A stretch of DNA of 64,000 bases from Corylus avellana (lineage: Eukaryota; Streptophyta; Magnoliopsida; Fagales; Betulaceae). The translations under genes and the position numbers were made by a program. The stretch is from contig NC_081542.1 in the NCBI RefSeq assembly GCF_901000735.1, forward strand, positions 30,362,838 to 30,426,837, read 5' to 3'. Below the pieces are notes generated by a model. It was not told the DNA's origin. It worked only from the letters and a program-made list of their open reading frames with translations, and did no database searches. Positions 13,008 to 23,126 of the stretch are shown in pieces (position 1 is the stretch's first letter; every line of letters begins with the position of its first letter).

Positions 13008-13781
13008 TGAAAAACCCTAATTGACTCCCGTTAAGGAAGTGATGCAAAGGCTTGCCATAATACCAAAAGGTTTAAAGCATTAAAAAGGAGTAATCATGAC
13101 TTTAAGGAAATGCTTATGCTATTGTAAAACCAGAACTTAACAAGATAACAACAAGAAGGTGTAGGGATTACCTCAACAAGTAAGTTTCTCAAGAGTGCTC
13201 CTCCCTTTCTTCCCAATCACTCACAAAGCTCACACACTCTCAATTGACAAAGAAGCAGTGTTTTCCAAAGGTTTCAGAGAGCATTTGAGGTCTAGGTCGA
13301 ATGGGGTGTGGGGGTATTTATAGGTGAGGGGAGCTACGGGCAAGAATGGAAATTCTGCCAGAAAGGAACGAGCGCTCGAGTGGTCGTAGGGGCGAGCGCT
13401 TGTGTACTGTTACAACGACCCAAAAATGCTTTTTAGGCATGCACTTCGGGTATTAACAAAAGGTCTAAAAATGGTCAACAAGCACTCGTGTGTACTATTC
13501 AGACGAGCACTTGTGTATTGTTCACTAAAAGCCAGAACTCCTCAGAGTACGACCTTCATGCAGATGGCGTGGGCTACAGACAAGTGCTCAGTGTGGTCCC
13601 CGAGCGAGCGCTCACCTCAAGAAGGTGGACTAGGGCTTTTGCTTGCTAAAAGGCCCTAAAGGCTTGGGCCCCTTAAGGAAAGTCTAGGCTTTACTGTTTG
13701 GGCTTGTTTAGAAGACTAATAACTTGTTGAATAAGGAGTTAAAACTCTTTTTAAAATGATTGAAAAAGTCGAGGTATTACA
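13008..13781 (-). mobile_element. LTR: copia 5' LTR remnant and/or inserted solo LTR
   Basis: The right end (…GAGGTATTACA at 13781) reads TGTAATACCTCGAC on minus, a start typical of chromovirus/Tekay LTRs. The left 30 bp match the copia LTR edge. A clear TATAAATA box lies at 13315-13322 on minus, with CGAGCGCT and GAGCGCTCGAG motifs upstream at 13368-13620. The simplest reading is a copia 5' LTR stub (about 13008-13040) followed by a solo chromovirus LTR, but no duplication was found, and a single LTR for the adjacent gag is also possible. Confidence 0.55.
13315..13322 (-). promoter_or_regulatory. TATA box of LTR promoter
   Basis: TATAAATA on minus, within CCTATAAATACCCCC. It sits in the middle of the LTR, with the CpG-rich motif cluster upstream, so it is the expected U3 promoter element driving minus-strand transcription. 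Confidence 0.6.
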
Positions 13782-14719
13782 CTTAATGAGTCAGCTTCAT
13801 AGGTTCAAACGTAGGCCCTATGCACTCGAGTCCTCGATCAGGCCACGGTACATGATCTCCTTCCAGGTTTTATCTTTACCATTATTGTTCCATTTTCACT
13901 CTTTGATTATATTTTTACAACAATGTGTTGCACTTGACTGGTATTTGGTTGGACTATCACTTATTTGTTTCAGGGACAAGTGTTCTTACATTCAAGTTTT
14001 TGGGGTATGCTATGAGCCATACCTTTTCCAACCAGTTGTCTCATTTCCCTGGTATGATCTTTCCATTTTTCTCTATACATTGAGGACAATGTTTAATTCA
14101 AGTTTGGGGGTATGGGAGACACACACACACACACACACTTTGTCAAAAATTTTAATTTTTGAAAATGCATGTTCATGTTATTCTTGAGACTTTGGTTGAT
14201 CTAAAAGCTGTGATTTGAATTTCATTGATGAGCTTAAAATGTTGAACACATGATCTGATGGCTAGAATTCTAAGTCTTATTACTTACTTTGAAAATTCAC
14301 TTGTTTTGATTTTAATTGCCACAAGCACATTAACACATAATTTGTGAGGTATAACATGTGAATCTGATTGTGTATGTTTCAATGTTTTAGGTGAAGCTGG
14401 GTGACTTGTTTGATGAAAGAAAAAAAGAAAAATTTATCCTTGTGAGATTTTCACTAAGTTACTGGACCTCTTGCCTCATTAAGCAATGAGTGTTCATGTC
14501 AAAAGGTGAGAATTTTGATTTGGCTAAAGTCATGGCTAGTTTGGTTTTGTAGCCCTTTTTGACTCGAGTTAGTAAGCCCATAGGGGTGTTCTTACACCTA
14601 ATGCCCTAAAACCATCTAGTTTGGAAAGCATTAGCCTAACACTCGTTACATGGGTCAATTAGAAAGTATAAGGGAACCAAGCATTGCACAGCCTGACTAA
14701 AAAGAAAAAAGAAAGAATG
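13782..14719 (+). mobile_element. 3' UTR remnant of a Tat/Athila element
   Basis: This noncoding block shares ordered landmarks with the 3' UTRs at 21340-22272 (element A) and 56330-54900 reversed (element C): a block around gggacaagtg..ttcaagttt, tgctatgagccatacc, then a CACACA tract, ctgggtgacttgtt, acctcttgcctc, tagtttggtttt and acatgggtcaattag. It joins the LTR at 14720 directly, lacking the ~480 bp that in element A separate the A-rich tract from the LTR. The same TGTTATG occurs at both ends of that missing piece, pointing to a microhomology deletion. It represents a second, older copy sharing the LTR with element A. Confidence 0.7.
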
Positions 14720-15677
14720 TGTTATGTGCTAAAATATTCATATTTTAGCCCCTTAATTTAGATTTGTTAATCTCTTTGTTTTGTTAGTTTGTGCACTTTT
14801 ACTTCCTTTTTGTGTTTTATGTCTTTTTATAGGTTTTTGAGGAAAAAGAAAAATTATAGAAAATTCGAAGTTAAAGGGAAATTTTGGGAAATTCTAGAAG
14901 TTGAGGAAGACCAGACTTGACCACATGCATGCCCTCGAGTGCATGTATGCCTAGGCTCGAGCGCACTAGCACTCGAGCACCAGAGAAGGAGTGAATCCAG
15001 CCGCACTCATGCGCACAAGAAGAAGCACCGATCACAACTGCAATCAAGCGCAGAAGAACCGCGATCAAGCACAGCCATGCGCTCGTGCACATACGGGCTA
15101 CGGTTGAGTGTACTTTGGCACTGGACAAAAGTCAGATGCGGCCAAGATATCTTTGCGGATTTTTGGGGTAATCAACATGGGGAACAGGGAGTATACACCC
15201 ATGCCCTAGTCCTCACGTGTTTGTCGATTTTCATTGAATAATACTTTGTTAAAGAACAACTTAGTATACATCCATGCTAAATCCTTTAAGAAAGAAAAGA
15301 ATTAGAGTATACACCCATGACTAATTTGTTGCTTAGGGAGATCTATAGCTTAAGGAGTATACACCCATGCCTTTGGGTTGGCAAACATTAAGTAATCTTG
15401 ATATGATTGGAACATGGGCATCTTGTTATATTAATTGAGTATCATTAGTGGTGGGTATCAAAGCCCTACCCTTTCATTTATCTCTATTTCTTTTTCAACA
15501 TATCAATTTCGTGACAATCTTGATATTTAATTTAGAAAATCAATTCTAAGCAAAATCAACAATGCTCGTGAGAATGATCTTGTGTTTGTCGCACTATACT
15601 ATCGTTTGATCTTGTGCACTTACGAGTTAAAACGTAGCAAATATTATCTATTAATTTAGGTAGTATTTGTCACAACA
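14720..15677 (+). repeat. 5' LTR of element A
   Basis: Starts TGTTATGTGC and ends GTCACAACA. A near-palindrome, GCTAAAATATTCATATTTTAGC, lies at 14728-14749, and the same palindrome opens the LTRs of element B. GCGCTCGAG/CACTCGAG motifs cluster at 14930-15100. A GAGTATACACCCATGC motif appears four times (about 15188, 15266, 15305, 15355), separated by Gln/Ala-free noncoding DNA. The matching 3' LTR begins at 22749 but lacks 37 bp covering the palindrome. Confidence 0.85.
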
Positions 15678-15683
15678 AGTTTT

Positions 15684-15700
15684 TGGCGTTGTTGCCAGAG
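15684..15700 (+). other. Primer binding site of element A
   Basis: TGGCGTTGTTGCCAGAG, a degraded form of the TGGCGCCGTTGCCGGGG site used by Tat/Athila elements (compare the intact form at 42900-42915 on minus). It starts six bases after the LTR end. The differences are mostly C-to-T or G-to-A, as expected from methylated-cytosine decay. Confidence 0.8.
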
Positions 15701-15849
15701 ATTGCGTTAAATTCTATTTAGAATTATTTCCCTTTAGTTTTGTTAATTTTAAATTTTTAGTTTTACATCTGTTCTGTTTTTATTTTGACTCAAAATCTAA
15801 AATTTTTTCTGTTTTTTGTTCTGTTTCAGTTCTGTGGACAGCCTGCATT

Positions 15850-17430
15850 ATGTTCTTGCGATCGAGCACATACCAGGAGTGGTCAAGCGCACGTCTGGCA
15901 GCGATCGAGTGCACTTCTAGAGAGCATCCAGAAGCGGCTGGAACTGCAGAAACTGACCTTCTTCTTATGCAAGGTCATCGATCTCAAGACTCAGCCATCA
16001 TTCCACTCAATCCAGAAATTGTGCGGACCATTCGACAAAGGCCTAGAGATAACTCCGACTTAGAAGAAGAAGAAAAAGTTGAGGAAACGATGGAAGATAT
16101 TCTAGAAAATCCGCGGCCAGAGCGAAGACCTACGAAACATGCTTTCATTCCACAAAATCTCAACCAGCCATCATGCATTGCCTACCAACCAGATGTACAG
16201 GGCACCTTCAATCTATCCCCGCACATGCTCAATACTTTGACTCACTTCAAAGGCACACCTACTGAGGATCCACACTTCCACCTTATGGAGTTATTTGATC
16301 TTTGCAAGACTCAGCACATCCAAGGCCTAACTCTGGAGGGAATCAGGTTAATCCTTTTTCCTATTTCTTTAAAAGATAATGCTAAGTTGTGGTTAAATTC
16401 CTTGCCTGTAGATTCCATTCATACTTAGGAAGAGTTATCCAGTAAGTTCCTAAAGAAGTTTTTCCCAACTCAAAAGACAAGGCAACTTAGAAGGGAGATT
16501 CAAACATTTCAGCGAAGAGATGAAGGTCTTTTCTTCAAAGCCTAGGGGCACTTCAATGAGCTACTTCTCAAGTGTCCATATCCCAACCTATCTCAAGATG
16601 ATCAGAGACAAACTTTTACGAAGGTTTAAATGACACTAACAAAGGTATTGTTGATTCAGCTTGTGGAGGTGTGCTTATGGAAAAGAGTAGTGAGGAAACC
16701 ATAGAGCTCTTTGAGCCATTAAGTGAGTACTCCCAACAATTCTTATCCAGAGGGAGACAAGGAGTAAAAAGTAAGGGCATGTATGAAGTAAACACGAATG
16801 GCAGAGTTCAAAATCAGATGGCTACCATGGAGAGAAAATTAGATATGCTTGTAAAAGCCATGACTACTCAAAACATCTCTCCTATTTAGCAAGCTTCACA
16901 AGTCCAGGTATGTGCCATATGTTCCCATTCTGATCATACCACTGAGACTTGTCCTTTGTATTCATTTACAGATCAAGAGCAAGCAAACTATGTGGGACAG
17001 AACAATTATCCTCCCAAGAACAATCCATACTCCAACACCTACAAATAGGGTGGCGCAACCACCCCAATTTCTCATGGAGTAATAATCAGAATGTTTTGAA
17101 CCCTCAAGGGCAACAGAGGAACTCCCAACAAGGAAGTCCTTACCAGGCTACACCACAAGTAGTCCAACCAGTTCTAGAGTCAAAGAAGAATGACCTATAA
17201 AGTATTGTACAACAATTTGTGACTGCGCAACTACAAACCAATGCACGGAACGAGCAATCTATCCAAAGACTAGAAGCACAAATGGGGCAAATGGCCAACA
17301 AGCTAAGTGAAAGAAAGAAGGGTGAATTTCCAACCCAAACAATACCCAATCCAGGAGGTCACCAGCAACTGAAAGCTGTAACAACAATCAGAAATGGTAA
17401 GATCATAGGAACTAAATAAGCACAAGGATC
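15850..17430 (+). pseudogene. gag: Element A gag
   Basis: The likely start is Met at 15850. Retrotransposon gag core: NLNQPSCIAYQPDVQG, then HFKGTPTEDPHFHL, SLKDNAKLWLNSLP and KFLKKFFPTQKTR. An intact CCHC knuckle CAICSHSDHTTETC lies at about 16913-16954. Downstream come Asn/Gln-rich stretches and a coiled-coil (RNEQSIQRLEAQMGQM). Stops include TAG at 16426-16428, TAG near 16542 and TAG at 16887-16889; frameshifts occur near 16620 and 17045. Gag would assemble the particle and bind the RNA. It matches the gag of element B almost block for block. Confidence 0.85.
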
Positions 17431-18300
17431 TCTGGCTGAAGCCTCAACTTCCAAGGTAAGTGAAATGGAGAAGGTGAATGCACCACCCTTCCCTTAGAGG
17501 TTAGTAAAGCCAAAGAAAGAAAAGAAACTTCTTGATACTTTTGAGACTTTGAGAAAAGTATAAATTAACATTCCTTTATTAGATGCAATTCAACAAATTC
17601 TTTCATATGCTAAATTTTTAAAGGATTGTTGCACTCATAAAAGAAAGTTTCAAGAGCATGAAATAGTGGCTTTAACAGAAGAGGTAAGTGCAGTGTTTTT
17701 AAGAAAACTACCACCAAAGCTTAAAGATCCCAGTAGTTTTAATATTCCTTGCAGGATTGATGATCAACTTTTTGAGCGTGCATTACTAGATCTAGGAGCG
17801 GGTGTCAATTTGCTACCCTACATTATGTACGAGATGCTAGGTTTGGGGGAGCTGCAACCAATCTCAATCACCATAGAATTGGCAAACTGAAGCATCAAAA
17901 GGCCAAGAGGTAAACTGGAGGACGTATTGGTAAAGGTAGATCAATTTATTTTACCTGCTGATTTCATTGTATTAGATATGGAAGAATCCTCTATGCCATT
18001 GCCTTTACCTATCATCTTAGGAAGCCCCTTTATGAGAACTGCTGATACTAAAATTTGTGTGAAAAGGGGTACTATGAGTATATGAAGGTAAATGGGGTGA
18101 AGATAGAATTCAAATATTTGATGCATTGAAATTACACTAAGATAATCTGGAATGCTTTAATGTCTGTTTATTTCAAGGTGCTGTTGAGAGAGTTTTTTCG
18201 GTCTGTCATATTGATCCATTAGAGGCCACCCTCACTCATAGTCTCACAAGACAAGACATTGAGCCAGATTTTGAAGATGTTACTGATGACATCATTGAAG
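17431..18300 (+). pseudogene. Element A aspartic protease region
   Basis: The frame around 17450-18080 carries the region ahead of the protease (KEKKLLDTFETLRKV, FLKDCCTHKRKFQEHE) and the catalytic ALLDLGAGVNLLPY at about 17788-17830. DLGA is the Tat/Athila form of the D(S/T)GA active site. It then runs into KRPRGKLEDVLVKV and PLPLPIILGSPFMRTA. A TGA at 17888-17890 and a frameshift near 18080 (after KRGTMS) break it. The same layout, uninterrupted, is seen in element B at 41140-40494. Confidence 0.82.
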
Positions 18301-20213
18301 CTGTGCACCTCTTTGAGGCCTCTCTGTAACATCTAAGTAAGTACACCCCTCCCTCTGAAACTCTTGTGCCTACTAACACTACTCTTGTCTCTTCTATTGT
18401 CAAGGCAACAGAATTGGAATTGAAGCAGTTGCCAGAACATTTGACATATGCATACTTGGGAGAAAACCAGACACTACCTGTGATAATTGCTGCAAACTTA
18501 AGTTTGGGGGAAGAGGAGAAGCTATTAAGAGCTCTTAGAAAGCATAAAACTGCATTAGGATGGACTATTGCCGACATCAAAGGAATAAGTCTAGCCAAAT
18601 GCATGCATCAAACTTTCCTTGAGAATGAAGCAAAGCGAACCAGGGATGCACAAAGAAGACTCAACCCACACATGAAGGATGTAGTTAGGGCTGAAGTTTT
18701 AAGGTTATTAGATGTTGGCATCATCTATCTCATCTTAGACAGCAAATGGGTAAGTCCAGTTTAGGTAGTGCTGAAGAAGAGTGGGATCACAGTGGTGAAG
18801 AATGAAGAAGATGAGCTGGTACCTACAAGAGTAACCACTGAGTGGAGGGTATGCATTGACTACCAAAGCCTAAATAAGGTGATCCAAAAAGATCATTTTC
18901 CTTTGCCATTCATTGACCAGATGCTAGAAAGGTTAGCCGGCCATAGATATTACTGCTTCTTGGATGGGTACAGTGGCTACAACCAAATTGCAATAGCACC
19001 AAAGGATCAAGAGAAGACCACCTTCACATGCCCTTTTGGAACATTTGCTTATAAAAGGATGTCATTTGGATTATGCAATGCACCAGCCACCTTTCAAAGA
19101 TGAATGATGAGCATTGTCTTGGACATGGTGGAGAAATTTATTAAGGTATTTATGGATGATTTTAGTGTCTTTGGCTCTAACTTTGATGAATGCCTCAATC
19201 ATCTATAGATTGTCCTCAAGAGGTGTGAAGAATACAACTTAGTGCTCAATTGGGAAAAGTGCCACTTCATGGTATAACAAGGCATTGTGTTGGGCCATGT
19301 CATCTCCAGCAATGGCATTGAAGTGGATAAGGCCAGAATTGACATCATCTCCAAACTCCCTCCTCCTATGACTGCCAAGGGTGTAAGAAGTTTTCTAAGG
19401 CATGCACGGTTCTATAAAAGGTTCATCAAGGATTTCTCAAAGATCTCTAGACCCCTCTATGCACTACTAGCCAAGGATGTCAAGTTTGTATGGACTGATG
19501 AATGCATGGATGCTTTCAACATATTGAAAAAGTTGCTCACATCTGCACCAATAAGGATGGCACTTGATTGGAATCTTCCATTTGAGCTCATGTGTGATGC
19601 TAGTGACTTTACCTTGGGAGCTGTGTTAGGTCAAAGAATCAACAAGGTACCTCATGCTATATACTATGCTTCTAGAACTTTAAATGATGCTCAGCTAAAT
19701 TATTCTACTACTGAAAAAGAATTGTTAGCTGTCATATTTACTTTGGAGAAGTTTAGGTCATACTTGATTGGTTCTAAAGTTACTGTATTCAGTGACCATG
19801 CTGCTTTGAGATATTTGTTTGTAAAGAAAGATGCAATGCCTAGATTGATCAGATGGGTACTTTTATTACAAGAATTTGGACTTGAGATTAGGGACAAGAA
19901 GGACAGTGAGAATGTGGTTGCGGATCACCTATCCTGGATACTTCCGAATGAAGAAGGGAATGAGCTGCCCTTGAGTGAAAACTTTCCAGATGAGCAGTTA
20001 TTTGCAGTTGATGTCCAACTCCCATGGTATGCAGACATTGTTAATTATATAGCTGCCAAGGTTTTTCCTCCAGGTATTTATAGTCAGGAAAGGAAGCGGT
20101 TGATGTCTATGTCTAGACATTACCACTGGGATGATCCTTATCTTTTCAAATTCTACCCTGACCAAATCATCCGAAGGTGCATTCCAGAAGTGGAACACTT
20201 GAGCATCCTATAG
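18301..20213 (+). pseudogene. Element A reverse transcriptase and RNase H
   Basis: RT blocks in order: YAYLGENQTLPVIIAAN, RRLNPHMKDVVRAEVLRLLD, WRVCIDYQSLNKV, HFPLPFIDQMLERLAG, FLDGYSGYNQIAIAP, FGLCNAPATFQR and the catalytic FMDDFSVFG at about 19150. RNase H follows with [36 protein letters not shown] and [10 protein letters not shown]. The frame is continuous from 18366 to 20213 apart from stops at 18762-18764, 19101-19103, 19206-19208, 19275-19277 and the last at 20211-20213. Most of these stops are one transition from CAG, CAA or similar. This would copy RNA to DNA and remove RNA from the hybrid. Confidence 0.9.
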
Positions 20214-21299
20214 AATTGTCATCAGCTTGCTTGTGGAGGTCACTTTGGAGCCAAAAGAACAACACTTAAGGTATTACAATCTAGTTTCTATTGGCCTAAT
20301 GTGTTTAAAGATGCTTTTTGGATTTGTAGTTCTTGTGATAGATGCCAGAGGACAGGTAACATTTCATCTAGAAATCAGATGCCATTGCAAAACATTTAAG
20401 TAGTAGAGCTCTTTGATGTATGGGGTATTGACTTCATGGGTCCATTTCCTAACTCATTTGGTTATTTATATATTCTTATGGGTTTGGATTATGTGTCTAA
20501 ATGGGTCGAGGCTGTCCCCTCAAAAACTAATGATCACAAAGTTGTTGTGAAATTTTTGCAGGATAATATTTTTACTAGGTTTGGGACTCCAAGGGTGATA
20601 ATTAGTGATGGAGGAAGCCACTTCAACAACCAGACTTTTATTTATTTGATAAAGAATATGGGATCACACATAAGGTTGGCACTCCATATGATCCTAAAAC
20701 TAGTGGTCAAGTAGAGATAAGTAACAGAGAGATCAAAAGCATCCTAGAAAGGATAGTGAATACTAGCAGGAAGGATTGGGCTCTGTGCTTGAATGATGCA
20801 TTGTGGGCCTATAGGACTACATACAAAACTCCTATTGGAATGTCTCCATATTGGTTGGTCTTTGGGAAGGCGTGTCCACCTACCAGTGGAGTTGGAGCAT
20901 AGAGCCTACTGGGCCATCAAGAAATTGAACTTTGATATGAAACAAGTAGGTGACAAGAGGAAGTTGCAGCTGAATGAACTTGAGGAGTTGAGGCGTGATG
21001 CATATGAGAATGCCAAGCTATACAAGGAAAGAACCAAAGCATATCATGATAAGCAGCTTGTCAGGAAGAAGTTTCAAGTGGGACAGAAGGTGTTGATCTA
21101 TAATTCAAAATTAAGGCTCTTCCCTAGTAAGCTCAAGTCTAGATGGTATGGTCCTTGTGTTATCACAAAAGTATTCCCTCATGGAGCTTTGGAGGTTCAT
21201 AGCCCAGAAAAGAATCAGACATTCAAGGTAAATGGACAAAGATTGAAGCCATACATTGAAATGAAATTGGTAACAAGTGAGCAAAATGTGGCCCTTTAG
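20214..21299 (+). pseudogene. Element A integrase
   Basis: Zinc-binding part: CHQLACGGHFGAKRT then CSSCDRCQRTG. The catalytic core shows D in [10 protein letters not shown] in IISDGGSHF and, one frame over, the Glu of [13 protein letters not shown] lies at 20398-20400, and frameshifts occur near 20655 (INT core) and near 20868. The C-terminal part (20885-21299) is open and includes KLQLNELEELRRDAYE and FQVGQKVLIYNSKLRLFPSKLKSRWYGP, a typical gypsy integrase tail, ending at TAG 21297-21299. Integrase would insert the DNA copy. The same tail is fused to protease in element B. Confidence 0.88.
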
Positions 21300-22748
21300 T
21301 ATGTCCAATATGCAGCATAACCAAGAGCATTTGAGCTAATGGAACTCAAATGCATCCCCCAGAGCAGTAGTACTGAGGCTACTATCAATAGTCTGGCTGA
21401 AGACGTTAAACTTAGCGCTCATGGGAGGCACCCCACATCATATCATTTTTATTTCTTTATTTGTTTTTCATTTTATTTCTTTTTGTTTTCCATTGTTATG
21501 TTAGTGTTTTGTTTTTCAGGACAAATGTGCTTGCATTCAAGTTTGGTGGTGTGCTATGAGCCATACCTATTCCAAGCCAGTTTCACCCATCTCCTGGGTA
21601 AGATCTTTCCATGTTATACACACAATGGGAATAATGTGTAATTTAAGTTAGGGGGTATGGGGGACACTTACACACACACTTTGTACCATTTAACTTGCTT
21701 TAAAAAAAAAAAATTGATTTGATTTCATTGGTGAGATTAAAATTTTTGAATACATGATCTGATGATAGAGTTTTTCAGTTTAGTTATGTATTTTAGGCAT
21801 CTGAGAATTCACATGTTTGATCTGATCTAACACAAGCACATTAGCACATAATTTATGAGGTATGACATGAGAGTCTGATGTGTATGTTTCTATGTCTTGG
21901 GTGAAATTGGATAACTTATTGGTTGGATACTTTGGCGTAATTTAAAAAATAATAATAAATAAATAAATATAAAAAATAAAATTTTGATCATTGATAGGCT
22001 TTTCATGAAGTAACTAGACCTCTTGCCTCTAAGTAATGAGTGTTCACGTCAAAAGGTGAAGAATTTTGATTTGGTTAATGTCATGGTTAGTTTGGTTTCG
22101 TAGCCTTTTTGACTCTTGTTAGTAAGTCGTTATGGGTGTCTCTACACCTAATGCCCTAATACCATCTGGTTTGGGAGTCATTGTCTCAACATTCGTAACA
22201 TGGGTCAATTAGAAAGCTTACATTGCACAGCCTGACCAAAAATAAATAAAGAAAGAAAGAAAAAAAAAATGTTATGCCATAGGTGTTCATTCTGATGGGG
22301 ATTTCAGTAAACTTTGAGATATTGAGACATTGCATTGGAAATAATTTGAAGCTTCATACTTATGTGCTAGTTCACTTTACACTGTTTCAAACTTATGCTG
22401 CCTTAGCCTGTCTTTTGTAAGTAATTAGACTTTAAAATTTCAATTCATTGTGAAGATGGAGTTTATCTTTTTAAGCTTGCTAATGAATGAAAATAACGGT
22501 TTTGAGTGACACTTCAATTTTCGGATAGCATGAACTTTGCATAATGTTTGTGGGTAACATTCTTGGAAAACCCTCATGAGACTTCACTCGTCCTCTAGGG
22601 AATGCCTAGAGGTTTAAAAGGCTTGTTGCATACGCTAAATGCAATCGTACATCCCATGAAAGATGGATTTATCTTTTTGTTTTTTGTTTTTCATTTTGTT
22701 TTTAGTTTCGTATTGCTAAGGGACTAGCAATATGTAAGTTTGGGGGTG
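21300..22748 (+). other. 3' UTR and polypurine tract of element A
   Basis: About 1.45 kb without a coding frame. It contains the gcgctcatgggaggcacccca block just after integrase, a CACACACA tract near 21670, and further conserved blocks shared with elements B and C (cctctagggaatgcctagagg near 22600, tttaaaaggcttgttgcatacgc, gctaagggactagcaatatg). It ends in the polypurine tract GTAAGTTTGGGGGTG at 22734-22748 directly before the 3' LTR. Long untranslated 3' regions are usual for Tat/Athila elements. Confidence 0.8.
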
Positions 22749-23126
22749 TGTTATGTTTGTTAATCTCTTAGCTTTGTTAGTTTGTGCAATTTTACTTCCT
22801 TTTTGTGTTTTATGTCTTTTTATAGGTTTTTGAGGAAAAAGAAGAATTTTGGAAAATTTAGACTTAAAGGACAATTTTGGGAAATTCTAGAAGTTGAGGA
22901 AGTCCAAACTCAACCACATGCATGCGCTCGAGCATATGTATGCCTAGGCTCGAGCGAACCAACGCTTGAGCGCCAGAGAAGGAGGAGCAAGTGCAACCAC
23001 GCTCGTGCGCACAAGAAGAAGCATCGATCATAAGTGGAATCGAGTGCAGCCACACGCTCGAGCGCATACGGGTTAGGATAGAGCGCACTTGGGTGTTGGA
23101 CAAAAGTCAGATGCGGCCAAGACTCC
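22749..23126 (+). repeat. Truncated 3' LTR of element A
   Basis: Starts TGTTATG and follows the 5' LTR through the GACAAAAGTCAGATGCGGCC block, then stops matching at 23126. It lacks the 37-bp palindromic piece after TGTTATG. Roughly 530 bp of LTR, including the repeated TATACACCCATGC motifs, are missing on the right. Confidence 0.8.

Larger units (their letters stand above)
5968..13040 (-). mobile_element. Decayed copia (Sire-like) element lacking pol
   Basis: Read on the minus strand: primer site (12994-13005), gag (12938 to 10964), noncoding spacer, a plant-transposon-protein ORF (9269 to 7115), a purine tract and a 3' LTR (6870 to 5968). No protease, integrase or RT motif is seen, so the polymerase region is deleted or was never there. 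The first ~30 bp at 13008 (TGAAAAACCC, TTGACTCC) resemble the 3' LTR edge at 5968 (TGATAAAGCT, TTGACTCC) with about nine differences, which suggests one element with a truncated 5' LTR. A gag plus downstream extra-ORF layout fits Sire/Maximus-type copia. A mosaic of two elements cannot be excluded. Confidence 0.55.
14720..23126 (+). mobile_element. Element A: Tat/Athila-type Ty3/gypsy, near full length
   Basis: Order on plus: 5' LTR (14720-15677), primer site, gag, protease, RT, RNase H, integrase, long 3' UTR, polypurine tract (22734-22748), truncated 3' LTR (22749-23126). RT precedes integrase, the Ty3/gypsy order. The TGGCG-type primer site and the DLGA protease motif are typical of Tat/Athila. 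Coding frames are recognisable throughout but carry several stops and frameshifts, so it is inactive. The 3' LTR is cut by the sequence beginning at 23127. Its LTR is related to that of element B. Confidence 0.88.

Noticed and set aside
5968..13781. Intact copia element with paired LTRs
   Set aside because: The LTR at 13008-13781 matches the one at 5968-6870 only over its first ~30 bp, and no duplication joins them.
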